The position numbers and the translations under genes are program-made. Source: SVTX01 sp045577415 (GTDB lineage: Bacteria; Bacillota; Clostridia; Oscillospirales; CAG-272). Taken from it: DNA of 64,000 bases. The DNA is taken from positions 4,761 to 68,760 of the forward strand of contig JAZNII010000045.1 in assembly GCA_045577415.1 (NCBI GenBank), given 5' to 3'. The notes beneath the pieces are model-generated. The model saw only the letters and a program-made list of their open reading frames with translations. It searched no databases and was not told the origin of the DNA. The first letter of the stretch is position 1. Each line of letters starts with the position of its first letter. Of the stretch, positions 8,774-16,669 are shown in pieces.

Positions 8774-9097
8774 ATGACGGTTGGAAGTATCCTTGAGCTT
8801 TTTGATTCCTTTAAAAGCAACGAGCTGTGCGATTCTGTGAAGATCGGTTGGATATCGGACGTGGAAGGAAGAATACTTTGCGAGATACACAAGATGCCCT
8901 CTGAGACGGCGGTTCTTCCTAAGGGAAGCGAGGATGGTCTCACCCTGCCCGAAAGCTACGCAAGAGTATATCTGCTTTATATGGCGGCTATGGCGGAGTT
9001 TGTAGATGGCAACTATGACGCGTATACAAAGATCAACGGCGAATTTGAATCCGCGCTTGCCATGTACGCAAGATACTATATCAGAAATCGCAGATAA
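8774..9097 (+). CDS. Orphan protein resembling a phage head-tail connector-type protein
   Basis: Small protein of 107 residues. Its layout (short N-terminal helix, WISDVEGRILCEI, then a proline-ended acidic loop, LPESYARVYLLYMAAMAEF, VDGNYDAYTKINGEF, YARYY) resembles a family I know from Firmicutes prophages next to portal or capsid genes, where the motifs read roughly W-x-x-x-x-E-G, Y-x-x-x-Y-x-x-Y and D-x-x-N-G-E-Y. This is recognition by pattern, not by alignment. GGAGGAGA precedes the ATG by ~6 bp. No other phage gene is nearby; two terminators lie upstream and a consensus promoter starts 6 bp after the stop. It is either a lone prophage relic or a domesticated gene. Confidence 0.6.
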   Translation: MTVGSILELFDSFKSNELCDSVKIGWISDVEGRILCEIHKMPSETAVLPKGSEDGLTLPESYARVYLLYMAAMAEFVDGNYDAYTKINGEFESALAMYARYYIRNRR

Positions 9098-9102
9098 TAT
9101 GG

Positions 9103-9131
9103 TTGACAAATTGACTTTACAGGTGTATAAT
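9103..9131 (+). promoter_or_regulatory. Perfect consensus sigma-A promoter for the 9185 gene
   Basis: TTGACA (9103-9108), 17 bp, TATAAT (9126-9131). Both hexamers are exact consensus. The -10 box is 53 bp before the ATG at 9185. Confidence 0.88.
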
Positions 9132-9184
9132 AAAATATGGTAAATATTCCAATATATTATTAATCTGAAAGGTTGGTATCATCT

Positions 9185-11827
9185 ATGTTTTGGTTGATTG
9201 CTCTCGTGATCGCTGCGGTAATGCTCGTGATCACGTTAGTTAACGTTATTATGGGTATAGTCAGAGGAACAAAAAAGAGCATCTTCTCGCTTATTGCGGT
9301 AGTAGTCTCTGCTATTATTTCAGCAATAATCACGGTTATACTTTGTATGCCGTCTTTGCCATTTATTCCCTGGTTAACGGACTTGATGGTAGACGCGCTA
9401 GTGTCTGTTAATCCGGAGATGTTCCAGGCGTTTGTAACAGAGTCTATATATGTGGCGATCTCTTACTATGTATCTATGTTGATCGCGCCGTTTGTTTTTA
9501 TGTTGCTTTATATAATTATTTCCATAATAGTTTCTACAATTGTGGCAATAATTATGTCAATAATTGCAAGAAAGAACAAAACGCGTCCCGAGGCAATCAG
9601 CCGTCTTGGCGGCATGGTTGTGGGACTTATATGCGGTCTGCTCGTTTCTGTGTTCTGCGTTTTCCCCGTGGTCGGTATATGCGATATAGCCGAGGGGGTA
9701 ATTTACTCTGTCTACGATGACCTTATGGAAGTGGATCAGTTTAAGGAAGCGATTGAAGAGATGCCTGCTGCTTTGCGCGAGGCTCCACCCGCGATGAAGA
9801 TCTTTGACTATGTAGGATGCGGGCTGCTTTATGATGCGTTTTCCGGCTCATTCTTTGAGGGTGATAGAGTAAGCCTTGAGGAAGACGTTAATGTGCTTGT
9901 GGATGTAGGAAGTGAGCTGATGTCTATGGACACCGAGTCGGATAGCTTCAATTCCTCTCACGTTGATGTGATAAAGGCGATCATTTCCAATCTTGACCGT
10001 TCACCGCTGATTAAAAATATCATAGCGGAATTTATCGTTATAGTAACTAACGAAGAAAACGGCTTCCTTGACGAAGTAGATATGGGTGAATTGATGTCTC
10101 CCGTGGTAGACGAAATGATAGACATTATGTCTACGTCCACCAAGGACACTCTCACCGATGATCTTACAACCCTTGCAAACGTGCTGGGAATAATAATTGA
10201 TAGCGAAATACTTGACGATACCGATCCTCAAACTATGCTAACAAAGCTTGGAGATGGGCTTGCCTCGGATCTTCTCGTAGAGATCAACAAGAACGAGCGT
10301 ATGCATCCCGTTGCCGATGAGATCACCCGACTCAGTATCAGAGCCTTGGCATCTACTCTTGGTATCCCTGCCGATGCCGATGAAAGATACGATGCTCTTA
10401 TGGATAAGATCGCTGAAGCTCTTAATGAAACGGTCGGACAGGATGAAGCTTCGAGGCTTGACAACGTAAGTGAAAAGCTTGACACTCTCTTTGCCGATTA
10501 CGGTATTGAGGTCAATGGAGATGCGCTTGATCATGTTGCAGAGGGACTTATCGCAGACCTTGGAAACGGAGCGTCGGGTGATAGCGTCAAGGAATTCTTT
10601 ATGATCTATCATTTTGCTATCGATGAGAGCGGAGAATCTGCCGAGGCAGACTCGGGCGTTGAATACCTTTCTTCATCAAATAGCGAGGCAATAGTCGTAA
10701 ACGGCGACGGTACCATCAGTGTCGGTGGCGTTGTGCTTAAGTATTATAACGCAAATAACTACCGTTCCTCCAAAGCATATAATATGGGCGTTCAGCACGT
10801 GTATATCGGAGCTGCAGACACTCTATATTCTGCCGCTACCATTAAATCTACCGTTTTGACGGCAGAGGATATTCTTGCAAGTCTCGGACAATATGGTGAC
10901 TGCGATGATGCTATCGCGGAAGCTCAGAAGGTTGGCGATATATTCGCAACAATGTCCGCAATCATTTCCGATAAGGATCTTGACGATCTTGATAGCGCAG
11001 AGATATTTGCCGAGCTGGGTCAAGTGTTTGATATGATGAAGGGTTCTGAAATATTCAAGACCGATTCCGCAAAGAATTTGCTCACTGCTATCCTTCAGTC
11101 TGAAAAGATCATAGGCGCTATGGGTCTTTCTCAAAAGGATATGACCGAATTTGCCAACAAGATCAATAGCTACGCGGGTGAGCGTGATAATGGTTACGAG
11201 GACGCAACCAAGGCAATTTCCGGAACTCTTAATGCGGTAACCAAGGCGTCCGATAAAGAGGCGACCACAGAAGAAAAGGTCGCCGCTACCAAGAATATGA
11301 TCGATAATGTCAACAAGGACAATGCGGAAATGATAAGCTCGATGGTGTCGGGCGACATGATAGGCGACTACGGCGTTGCGGTTGACAATTCCGCGTCGGT
11401 TTCCGATGCTCTTAAGAACATGATCCATAATATGGCGGATTATAAGGAAGGTAATCCTACAGATGAAGATGTTGACAAGGAAGCAGAGGCGGTTACCAAG
11501 ATGCTTAACCTTGCTATGGTAGGCGCAGGCGAAGGCCCTATGTTTGATACAGAGGACGGTGAAAAAGGATCTGTAGCCTCCGATCCCGATAGCTTTATCG
11601 CTACCGTGGTCGAGTCTGACGTGGTCATGAAGACCATAACTCAGTCGGTAGAGGACAAAGAAGCGGGAAGCAACCCCTACGGCGTAACCTATAATACCGA
11701 GGCAGAGAAGGAAACCGTTGCAGCCTCTCTTGAAAAGTATTATGAGGAAAACGGCGGCGGAGAAGAGCTTGCCGAGAAACTCACTAACCTCGCTATTGCT
11801 ATGGACGTTGAAGTAAGCTTTGAATGA
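9185..11827 (+). CDS. Large membrane-anchored protein of unknown function, CvpA-like N-terminus
   Basis: Protein of 880 residues. I start at ATG 9185; a TTG at 9173 directly abuts the ribosome binding site and is unlikely. The first ~180 residues hold four or five hydrophobic segments, with NVIMGIVRGTKKSIFSLIAV resembling the opening of CvpA (colicin V production) family proteins. The remaining ~700 residues are hydrophilic, acidic, helix-rich and Met-rich, with repeated DEITRLSIRAL and LTNLAIAMD-like helices but no motif I recognise. It stands alone: a consensus promoter upstream and a strong terminator downstream. The long soluble domain could lie on either side of the membrane. I do not assign a function. 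Confidence 0.75.
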   Translation: MFWLIALVIAAVMLVITLVNVIMGIVRGTKKSIFSLIAVVVSAIISAIITVILCMPSLPFIPWLTDLMVDALVSVNPEMFQAFVTESIYVAISYYVSMLIAPFVFMLLYIIISIIVSTIVAIIMSIIARKNKTRPEAISRLGGMVVGLICGLLVSVFCVFPVVGICDIAEGVIYSVYDDLMEVDQFKEAIEEMPAALREAPPAMKIFDYVGCGLLYDAFSGSFFEGDRVSLEEDVNVLVDVGSELMSMDTESDSFNSSHVDVIKAIISNLDRSPLIKNIIAEFIVIVTNEENGFLDEVDMGELMSPVVDEMIDIMSTSTKDTLTDDLTTLANVLGIIIDSEILDDTDPQTMLTKLGDGLASDLLVEINKNERMHPVADEITRLSIRALASTLGIPADADERYDALMDKIAEALNETVGQDEASRLDNVSEKLDTLFADYGIEVNGDALDHVAEGLIADLGNGASGDSVKEFFMIYHFAIDESGESAEADSGVEYLSSSNSEAIVVNGDGTISVGGVVLKYYNANNYRSSKAYNMGVQHVYIGAADTLYSAATIKSTVLTAEDILASLGQYGDCDDAIAEAQKVGDIFATMSAIISDKDLDDLDSAEIFAELGQVFDMMKGSEIFKTDSAKNLLTAILQSEKIIGAMGLSQKDMTEFANKINSYAGERDNGYEDATKAISGTLNAVTKASDKEATTEEKVAATKNMIDNVNKDNAEMISSMVSGDMIGDYGVAVDNSASVSDALKNMIHNMADYKEGNPTDEDVDKEAEAVTKMLNLAMVGAGEGPMFDTEDGEKGSVASDPDSFIATVVESDVVMKTITQSVEDKEAGSNPYGVTYNTEAEKETVAASLEKYYEENGGGEELAEKLTNLAIAMDVEVSFE

Positions 11828-11853
11828 TCTGAACGATTTTGAATAAGTAATTT

Positions 11854-11895
11854 GTCCCTCGCTCGCCCGATTTTGGGTGAGTGGGGGACTTTTTT
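11854..11895 (+). terminator. Strong rho-independent terminator
   Basis: A 15-bp stem (with G-U pairs), GTCCCTCGCTCGCCC at 11854-11868 against GGGTGAGTGGGGGAC at 11875-11889, followed by six Ts. Confidence 0.92.
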
Positions 11896-11987
11896 AGGGT
11901 TTTCAGCTTAAAATTTTAGCTATGGGACGGACGAAAAGAGTTTCTGAAAAAAATCTAAAAAAAATTGAGAAAAATTTCAAAAAACAC

Positions 11988-12016
11988 TTGACAAACCCAC
12001 CTTGTTGTGGTATGAT
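11988..12016 (+). promoter_or_regulatory. Promoter of the tRNA cluster
   Basis: TTGACA (11988-11993), 17 bp, TATGAT (12011-12016), 50 bp before tRNA-Gly. Confidence 0.85.
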
Positions 12017-12066
12017 ATATAGGCGGTCAAAACAAGGGGATAAAAACCTCGGTTTGATGTGCTGAT

Positions 12067-12140
12067 GCGAGTGTAGTTCAATGGTAGAATCCCAGCCTTC
12101 CAAGCTGGTCGCGTGGGTTCGATTCCCATCACTCGCTCCA
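12067..12140 (+). tRNA. tRNA-Gly (anticodon TCC)
   Basis: Acceptor GCGAGTG pairs with CACTCGC; the anticodon stem CCAGC/GCTGG encloses loop CTTCCAA (anticodon TCC); the T-arm is GGGTTCGATTCCC. CCA is encoded (12138-12140). Confidence 0.97.
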
Positions 12141-12141
12141 C

Positions 12142-12185
12142 CGGCAGTGCCGGTCCCGAAAGGGTTTCGTCACTGCCGATTTTTT
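12142..12185 (+). terminator. Hairpin between tRNA-Gly and tRNA-Arg
   Basis: CGGCAGTG (12142-12149) pairs with CACTGCCG (12171-12178), followed by ATTTTTT. It may attenuate or terminate after tRNA-Gly. I see no clear separate promoter before tRNA-Arg in the 18 bp that follow. Confidence 0.65.
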
Positions 12186-12203
12186 ATTGAATTTCATAAA
12201 AAT

Positions 12204-12280
12204 GTGCCTTTAGCTCAGCTGGATAGAGCAACTGCCTTCTAAGCAGTAGGTCGGGGGTTCGAGTCCCTCAAGGCACGCCA
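12204..12280 (+). tRNA. tRNA-Arg (anticodon TCT)
   Basis: Acceptor GTGCCTT pairs with AAGGCAC; the anticodon stem ACTGC/GCAGT encloses CTTCTAA (anticodon TCT); T-arm GGGGGTTCGAGTCCCTC; encoded CCA at 12278-12280. Confidence 0.97.
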
Positions 12281-12283
12281 GAT

Positions 12284-12361
12284 GGTGGGTATGGCTCAGT
12301 TGGTTAGAGCGTCAGGTTGTGGCCCTGAAGGCCGTGGGTTCGAATCCCATTACTCACCCCA
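12284..12361 (+). tRNA. tRNA-His (anticodon GTG)
   Basis: The extra G at -1 (12284) pairs with C73 (12358), the histidine identity element. Acceptor GTGGGTA pairs with TACTCAC; the anticodon stem TCAGG/CCTGA encloses TTGTGGC (anticodon GTG); CCA at 12359-12361. The hisS gene is nearby on the opposite strand. Confidence 0.97.
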
Positions 12362-12368
12362 TAAAAAA

Positions 12369-12395
12369 ATCCGAGGTAACACCTCGGATTTTTTT
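12369..12395 (+). terminator. Terminator of the tRNA cluster
   Basis: ATCCGAGGT-aac-ACCTCGGAT with seven Ts, 7 bp after the tRNA-His CCA. The same hairpin is copied at 12530 and, as a half, at 12683. Confidence 0.88.
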
Positions 12396-12676
12396 ATGGG
12401 CGAGCAACGGGATATTCTCACCAACGGCGCGAGCGGAGCGAGCAGCCGTCGATGTTTTGCCGTAAGGCAAAACTCGACAAGCAAGCCATAGGCTTGCGTG
12501 AGGGTTCAGAATCCCATATAAGAGTCACGATCCGAGGTAACACCTCGTATTTTTTTGTGGGTCGAGCAACGGAATATCGCACTCACGGCGCGAGCGAAGC
12601 GAGCAACCGTCGACATTTTGCCAAAGGCAAAACTCGACAAGAGAGCCGAAGGCTTGCGTGAGGGTTCAGAATCCCA
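12369..12676 (+). repeat. Two tandem ~160-bp structured repeat units downstream of tRNA-His
   Basis: Unit 1 runs from the terminator hairpin at 12369 to AGGGTTCAGAATCCCAT ending at 12516; unit 2 runs from 12530 to 12676, offset 160-161 bp. Each holds, in order, the hairpin CCGAGGTaacACCTCG with a T-run, a GCGAGCGGAGCGAGC-type direct repeat, a stem-loop TTTTGCC...GGCAAAA flanked by GTCGA and TCGAC, a smaller stem-loop ending GGCTTG, and a T-arm-like end GGGTTCAGAATCCC. The last resembles the tRNA-His T-arm with one inserted base. No convincing protein is encoded here. Confidence 0.8.
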
Positions 12677-12723
12677 TTGAAAACCTCGGATTTTTTAATG
12701 GGGTGAGTAATGGGATTCTAATA

Positions 12724-12761
12724 AAAAATCACCGTGTTCATTTTGCAGCACGGTGATTTTT
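12724..12761 (-). terminator. Terminator of hisS (bidirectional)
   Basis: AAAAATCACCGTG pairs with CACGGTGATTTTT around a 12-base loop. It lies 9 bp past the hisS stop and would also stop plus-strand transcription coming from the tRNA cluster. Confidence 0.9.
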
Positions 12762-12769
12762 CATTAATA

Positions 12770-14050
12770 TTAGATATCATCAAGCTTGCTCATTTCATCG
12801 GCAAAACGGATGTCTATGAAGCGGCTGTACCCCTCGGCTTCAAGCTTCTGCTTCTGGAAGCCGACGTTTTTGTTCATCTTCTGAACGAGAACGACCTTGC
12901 CGCCCTTTCTTATTTCCATAGCCTTTTTCTGCATAGCTGCAACGTCGGTTATGGCGATCCTCTTGTCGTAGAGAATCGCGATCTTTTCGGCAGAGCCATC
13001 GGGACGGAAATTCTTTTCCATGAGCGCGCCGACCATTCTTTCAAAACCGATAGAAAAGCCGCAAGCAGGAGTCTTCTGACCCGTAAAGTTACCGATCATA
13101 TTGTCATATCGACCGCCGCCCGCAATACTTGAACCCTTGAAATCGGTACTCTTGATCTCAAATATAGTACCTGTGTAGTATCCCATTCCGCGCACCAGTG
13201 TGACGTCGAAATCAAGGTCGAAGCGACCGTCGGAAATGAGAGCTACGCTATCAACTATCTCCTTGAGATTAGCGAGAACGCCAGCTTCAATTGCGTCGCC
13301 GAGAGCGCTTTCAAGATAAGCGAAGCGATCCTCAGCCGCCATCGCTCCGCGGAATATTTCCATATATTTTGCTACTGCTTCGGGAGCGTATCCCTCGGCA
13401 ATCAGCTCCTTTTCGATGCCTGCTTCACCGATCTTATCGTATTTATCAAGGATGATAAACACGGTAGAGAACTGATCCTCGGCAAAACCGCTTGCTTTCG
13501 CCATAGCCGAAAGGATACGGCGGTCGTTTATCATAACGGTGCAGCCCTTAACACCTGCCTCCTCAAGAAATGTGGAGGTAGCGGTGATAAGCTCGATCTC
13601 GGCAGAATTGGTGGAGTCGCCGAAAATGTCAATGTCGCACTGGTGGAACTGACGGAAACGACCCTTTTGAGGTCTGTCAGCGCGCCAAACGGGACCGATC
13701 TGCATCGCCTTGAAGGGGAGAGGCAGAGTTGCCGCATTGTTGGAATAATAACGGGAGAGAGGAACCGTCAGATCGTAGCGAAGTCCCGAGTCGGCAAGGG
13801 AATCGATGTCAAAGCCCTCGGCCGCGTCCGTGAGCTTTTCTCCGCGCTTCATTATTTTGAAGATAAGCTTTTCATTTTCGCCGCCCTGCTTGCCCGTGAG
13901 ATTTTCAATATGCTCAACGGCGGGGGTCTCTATCTGTGTGAAGCCGAAGGACGCATAGGTCTTTTTCAGCTTGGTGAGTAAATACTCTCTTACTTCCATT
14001 TCCGAGGGAAGTATATCCCTCATTCCTTTTGTTGGTTCTTTTACAAACAT
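12770..14050 (-). CDS. hisS: Histidyl-tRNA synthetase
   Basis: Class II aminoacyl-tRNA synthetase of 426 residues, the normal length. Motif 2 (VWRADRPQKGRFRQFHQCD) and the histidine-binding boxes LVRGMGYYTGTIFE and GGGRYDNMIG are present; motif 3 is GFSIGFERM. The C-terminal anticodon-binding domain follows (VVLVQKMNKNVGFQKQKLE). I start at ATG 14050 (MFVKEPTKGMRDILP), which has AAAGGAT 7 bp upstream, not at the longer in-frame ATG at 14116, which would cross a hairpin. The gene is convergent with tRNA-His, its own substrate, only ~410 bp away. No T-box leader is visible. Confidence 0.97.
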   Translation of the reverse strand: MFVKEPTKGMRDILPSEMEVREYLLTKLKKTYASFGFTQIETPAVEHIENLTGKQGGENEKLIFKIMKRGEKLTDAAEGFDIDSLADSGLRYDLTVPLSRYYSNNAATLPLPFKAMQIGPVWRADRPQKGRFRQFHQCDIDIFGDSTNSAEIELITATSTFLEEAGVKGCTVMINDRRILSAMAKASGFAEDQFSTVFIILDKYDKIGEAGIEKELIAEGYAPEAVAKYMEIFRGAMAAEDRFAYLESALGDAIEAGVLANLKEIVDSVALISDGRFDLDFDVTLVRGMGYYTGTIFEIKSTDFKGSSIAGGGRYDNMIGNFTGQKTPACGFSIGFERMVGALMEKNFRPDGSAEKIAILYDKRIAITDVAAMQKKAMEIRKGGKVVLVQKMNKNVGFQKQKLEAEGYSRFIDIRFADEMSKLDDI

Positions 14051-14069
14051 ATTTATATCCTTTCTTTTC

Positions 14070-14098
14070 GTGGACCCTTTTTGAGAAAAAGGGTCCAC
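14070..14098. repeat. Perfect 13-bp palindrome upstream of hisS
   Basis: GTGGACCCTTTTT-gag-AAAAAGGGTCCAC. In the hisS direction it is not followed by a T-run, so it is not a normal terminator. It could be a leader hairpin or part of a dispersed intergenic repeat, given the adjoining CACCTCCAAAAACTTT. Confidence 0.6.
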
Positions 14099-14175
14099 AC
14101 CTCCAAAAACTTTCAATAAGGCAAGTTTGGTGGCATAGCCGTTTTTAGTTTGGAGATGATATAGTTTAAAAATTA

Positions 14176-14520
14176 TTATCTGTAATATACGTAATGCACG
14201 ATAACGGTTCTTTCCTTACCGCCATGCTCAAGGTCGGGGGCGGTGATGACTACGCCGTCTTTAGAGAGAAGCTCCCATGCCTGCATTTCCTCGATCTTAC
14301 AGCGCATAAGCACGTCGGCAGACGCAAAGACCAGTAGCTCGTCCCCCTTGATATTAAGCGCGCCCGAGCGCCCGATGACCTCGTGGGTACCGTTTATCTC
14401 CTCGGTCACGTATTTGACGTGATGACCGCTTATCTGCTTTGCCATATCCCACTTAAATCGCTTACTGTCGGGATTTTTGCTTTTTGTAGCCTTTTCAAAT
14501 ATCTTTTTTATAAGTCCCAT
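14176..14520 (-). CDS. Conserved-looking protein of unknown function
   Basis: Small cytosolic protein of 114 residues with no membrane segment or signal peptide. A lysine-rich start (FEKATKSKNPDSKRFKWDMA) is followed by a beta-rich body (VIGRSGALNIKGDELLVFAS, VVITAPDLEHGGKERTVIVHYVYYR) that could form a PH-like or small barrel fold. Its ATG overlaps the methyltransferase stop by one base (TAATG), so the two are translationally coupled and probably functionally linked. I do not recognise the family. Confidence 0.75.
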   Translation of the reverse strand: MGLIKKIFEKATKSKNPDSKRFKWDMAKQISGHHVKYVTEEINGTHEVIGRSGALNIKGDELLVFASADVLMRCKIEEMQAWELLSKDGVVITAPDLEHGGKERTVIVHYVYYR

Positions 14521-15719
14521 TATCGGCTCTCCCTTCCTGTAAGAAAGGCGTAGATGCTTTCGTATTCCGCATAAAGCTTTTTTGCCTTTTCGCCATTTTT
14601 ATCAAAGCCTTTTTTGCGAATACCGCGAAGCATGATATTCTTGGGGGTCTCCTCGGGATCGATCAGCTCAAGAGCGGCGGTGTCGTAGCCGTTTGCCTCC
14701 ATGAGCTTAAGTCGCAGAGCGTCGGTCGCCGCATCGCAAAGCTTCTGACGAAGCATTGAATAGTCAGCAATAAAGGAGAGAGCATCGCAATTCAGTCTGC
14801 GATTGAGATCGTGATGGCAGCAAGGCGTTGACAGTATCACGTCTGCTTGCCATTCTATCGCCTTTCCGATAACAATATCGGTGGCGGTGTCGCAAGCGTG
14901 GAGAGAGATGACCATGTTCACTCTGTCCTCGGTATTGTATAGATTTACGTCGCCGCAGATAAATTCAAGACCGTCAAAGCCCAGCTTACTTGCTACGCCC
15001 GAGCAGTACTCAATAACGTCGCTTTTGAGATCTACACCTGTCATTTTGACCTGTCTGCCCTTTATAACGGCAAAATAGTGATAGACCGCAAAGGAGAGAT
15101 AGCTTTTGCCACAGCAGAGATCGCAGATTCGAAGTGTGCCGTCAGTGGGGAGAGCGTTCTCAACGTCGCGTATCAGCTCTAAAAACCTATTTATCTGACG
15201 GAATTTCGCCTGCTTTTTATCGTAAACGCGACCGTTTTGGTCGCTGACCTCAAGCAATTTCAGAAACGGCTCGTCGCCTTTAAGGATGTAATTTTTGTGT
15301 TTGTTGTTGGCGGTGGGAGTTATGCGGGCAAACGCCTTGGGTGCGCCGTTTTCTTCACCGAAAAGCACCTTTTCAAGCTTTTCTCCGCGAAGCAAAACGG
15401 TGTTACCCGATTTTGACCTCTTGAACTCGCACTCTCCCGCAGTTGTAAGCAGATTGATCTGTGAAAATTGCTCAATGAGAGCGGCAAGAGGCTCTCCGTC
15501 GCCGATTTTTATGTTTTTGTGCTTCGCCTTGTTGTCTGCGTGAAAGCTCTCGATCTGCAAGACCGTCTCGCCCGAGATCGACTTTAACGTAACCATCGCC
15601 TTGAGTGTCTCGCCGCCCGCAGGCTTGGAAAAGACCGCTTTTTTCAAGGTTTCTGTCTGCGCGCTCTTTTCGATCAGACGCAGAAGCAGGGAAGCGTTGT
15701 TGTCTGTCAATTCAATCAT
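14520..15719 (-). CDS. SAM-dependent methyltransferase (Methyltransf_32-like), probably RNA-modifying
   Basis: Protein of 399 residues starting at ATG 15719, which overlaps the plsY stop as ATGA. An N-terminal ~170-residue region has no clear motif. The Rossmann methyltransferase core starts near residue 210: motif I is ICDLCCGKSYLSF, motif II VKMTGVDLKSDVIEYC, motif III LEFICGDV, and motif IV is STPCCHHDLNRRL. The Pro-Cys-Cys-His motif IV is typical of a family of putative RNA methyltransferases (PF13679). The substrate is unknown. It is coupled to the 114-residue gene downstream. Confidence 0.82.
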   Translation of the reverse strand: MIELTDNNASLLLRLIEKSAQTETLKKAVFSKPAGGETLKAMVTLKSISGETVLQIESFHADNKAKHKNIKIGDGEPLAALIEQFSQINLLTTAGECEFKRSKSGNTVLLRGEKLEKVLFGEENGAPKAFARITPTANNKHKNYILKGDEPFLKLLEVSDQNGRVYDKKQAKFRQINRFLELIRDVENALPTDGTLRICDLCCGKSYLSFAVYHYFAVIKGRQVKMTGVDLKSDVIEYCSGVASKLGFDGLEFICGDVNLYNTEDRVNMVISLHACDTATDIVIGKAIEWQADVILSTPCCHHDLNRRLNCDALSFIADYSMLRQKLCDAATDALRLKLMEANGYDTAALELIDPEETPKNIMLRGIRKKGFDKNGEKAKKLYAEYESIYAFLTGRESR

Positions 15720-16669
15720 TTTTTCTTTCCGTTTTTCTTTTCTTTGGGTTTGTAAGAAGGATTTTTCTCGCCGCAGTAGACGCACTTTTCACGGGTGACG
15801 GGAATAATTCTGCCGCAAGAGCATTTAATGAAATCGTCCTCGGTATATTCCTTTTCGGGCTTGCTTTCGGACTTTTCGGGTTTAGCATCCGAGCCGTTAT
15901 GCTCGTCAGAGGAGTGCTTGTCCTTCTTTCTGAAGGAAACCTTGGATTCCTTGCCCTCAAGCAGTCTCTTGATGTTTTCGCGGTGCATAAATACCACAAA
16001 TCCGCCTATCATTATAGCCGAGAGCGGGATAAATCCGCCGTCAGTTCCCCAAAAACCGCGGAAAGCGTATGCGATAAGGGGGAAAAGCATAGCGCTTATT
16101 ATCGAACCCAACGAAATGAATTTTGTAGCAAGAACTATGATGATAAATACGGGCAAAAGAATTGCGAAGGATATAGGGGAGAGGATAAGTATACAAGCGG
16201 CGGTGCAGGCAACGCCCTTGCCTCCCTTAAATCTGTAATAAACGGGGAACATATGACCAAGAACCACGAAAAGTGCCGAGATCGCGCCGCCTACGTTTAT
16301 AGACAGTAAAAGCGCGCCAATACCAATGGTCAGAGCCGCCTTGAAAAAGTCCAGAACGAAGATAAGAACTGCCATTTTCTTGCCGTAGGTTCGGAGCATA
16401 TTCGTAGTTCCCGCGTTGCCGCTTCCAAAGGAGCGGATGTCCTCGTGATATACCCTTTTTGAAAAGATTATCGCGGGGTTGATGCTTCCTATAAGATATG
16501 CCGAAGCAATGCAGAGAAGCACGGTGACAAACATAAGGATTCCTTGCGCCGTCTCGTTGCCTATGCCGGAGCAGACGAAGGAATAAAGGTTCCAAATGAT
16601 TTTTGCGCCTTCGTCGGGAGCGGTCTCACTTAAGGCTATGGGCGTAAAATTAATTAAGTTCAAAAGCAT
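15716..16669 (-). CDS. plsY: Glycerol-3-phosphate acyltransferase PlsY with C-terminal zinc ribbon
   Basis: PlsY moves acyl groups from acyl-phosphate to glycerol 3-phosphate, the first step of phospholipid synthesis. I start at ATG 16669, 7 bp after GGAG. The conserved loops are present: YLIGSINPAI, RSFGSGNAGTTNMLRTYGK and GHMFPVYYRFKGGKGVA, within five or six membrane segments. Usual PlsY is ~200 residues; this protein has 317. The extra C-terminus is a charged linker (residues ~225-275) and a zinc-ribbon-like module CSCGRIIPVTREKCVYCGEK. The extension is unusual and its role unknown. It overlaps the methyltransferase downstream by 4 bp. Confidence 0.93.
   Translation of the reverse strand: MLLNLINFTPIALSETAPDEGAKIIWNLYSFVCSGIGNETAQGILMFVTVLLCIASAYLIGSINPAIIFSKRVYHEDIRSFGSGNAGTTNMLRTYGKKMAVLIFVLDFFKAALTIGIGALLLSINVGGAISALFVVLGHMFPVYYRFKGGKGVACTAACILILSPISFAILLPVFIIIVLATKFISLGSIISAMLFPLIAYAFRGFWGTDGGFIPLSAIMIGGFVVFMHRENIKRLLEGKESKVSFRKKDKHSSDEHNGSDAKPEKSESKPEKEYTEDDFIKCSCGRIIPVTREKCVYCGEKNPSYKPKEKKNGKKK

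Larger units (their letters stand above)
12342..12718. repeat. 36-bp inverted repeat using the tRNA-His 3' end
   Basis: The left arm (12342-12377) is the 3' end of tRNA-His plus the first half of its terminator; the right arm (12683-12718) is its reverse complement with 35 of 36 positions matching (one mismatch in the A/T run). The two arms enclose ~305 bp with the tandem units. The outermost 19 bp are identical. Confidence 0.88.

Noticed and set aside
12282..12661. Two overlapping short open frames in the tRNA and repeat region
   Set aside because: They read through tRNA-His and the structured repeats; not proteins.
14070..14098. Terminator upstream of hisS
   Set aside because: The hairpin is perfect but no T-run follows in the direction of transcription.
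12770..14160. T-box or other leader control of hisS
   Set aside because: I found no T-box consensus and no specifier stem upstream of 14050; only a palindrome is present.
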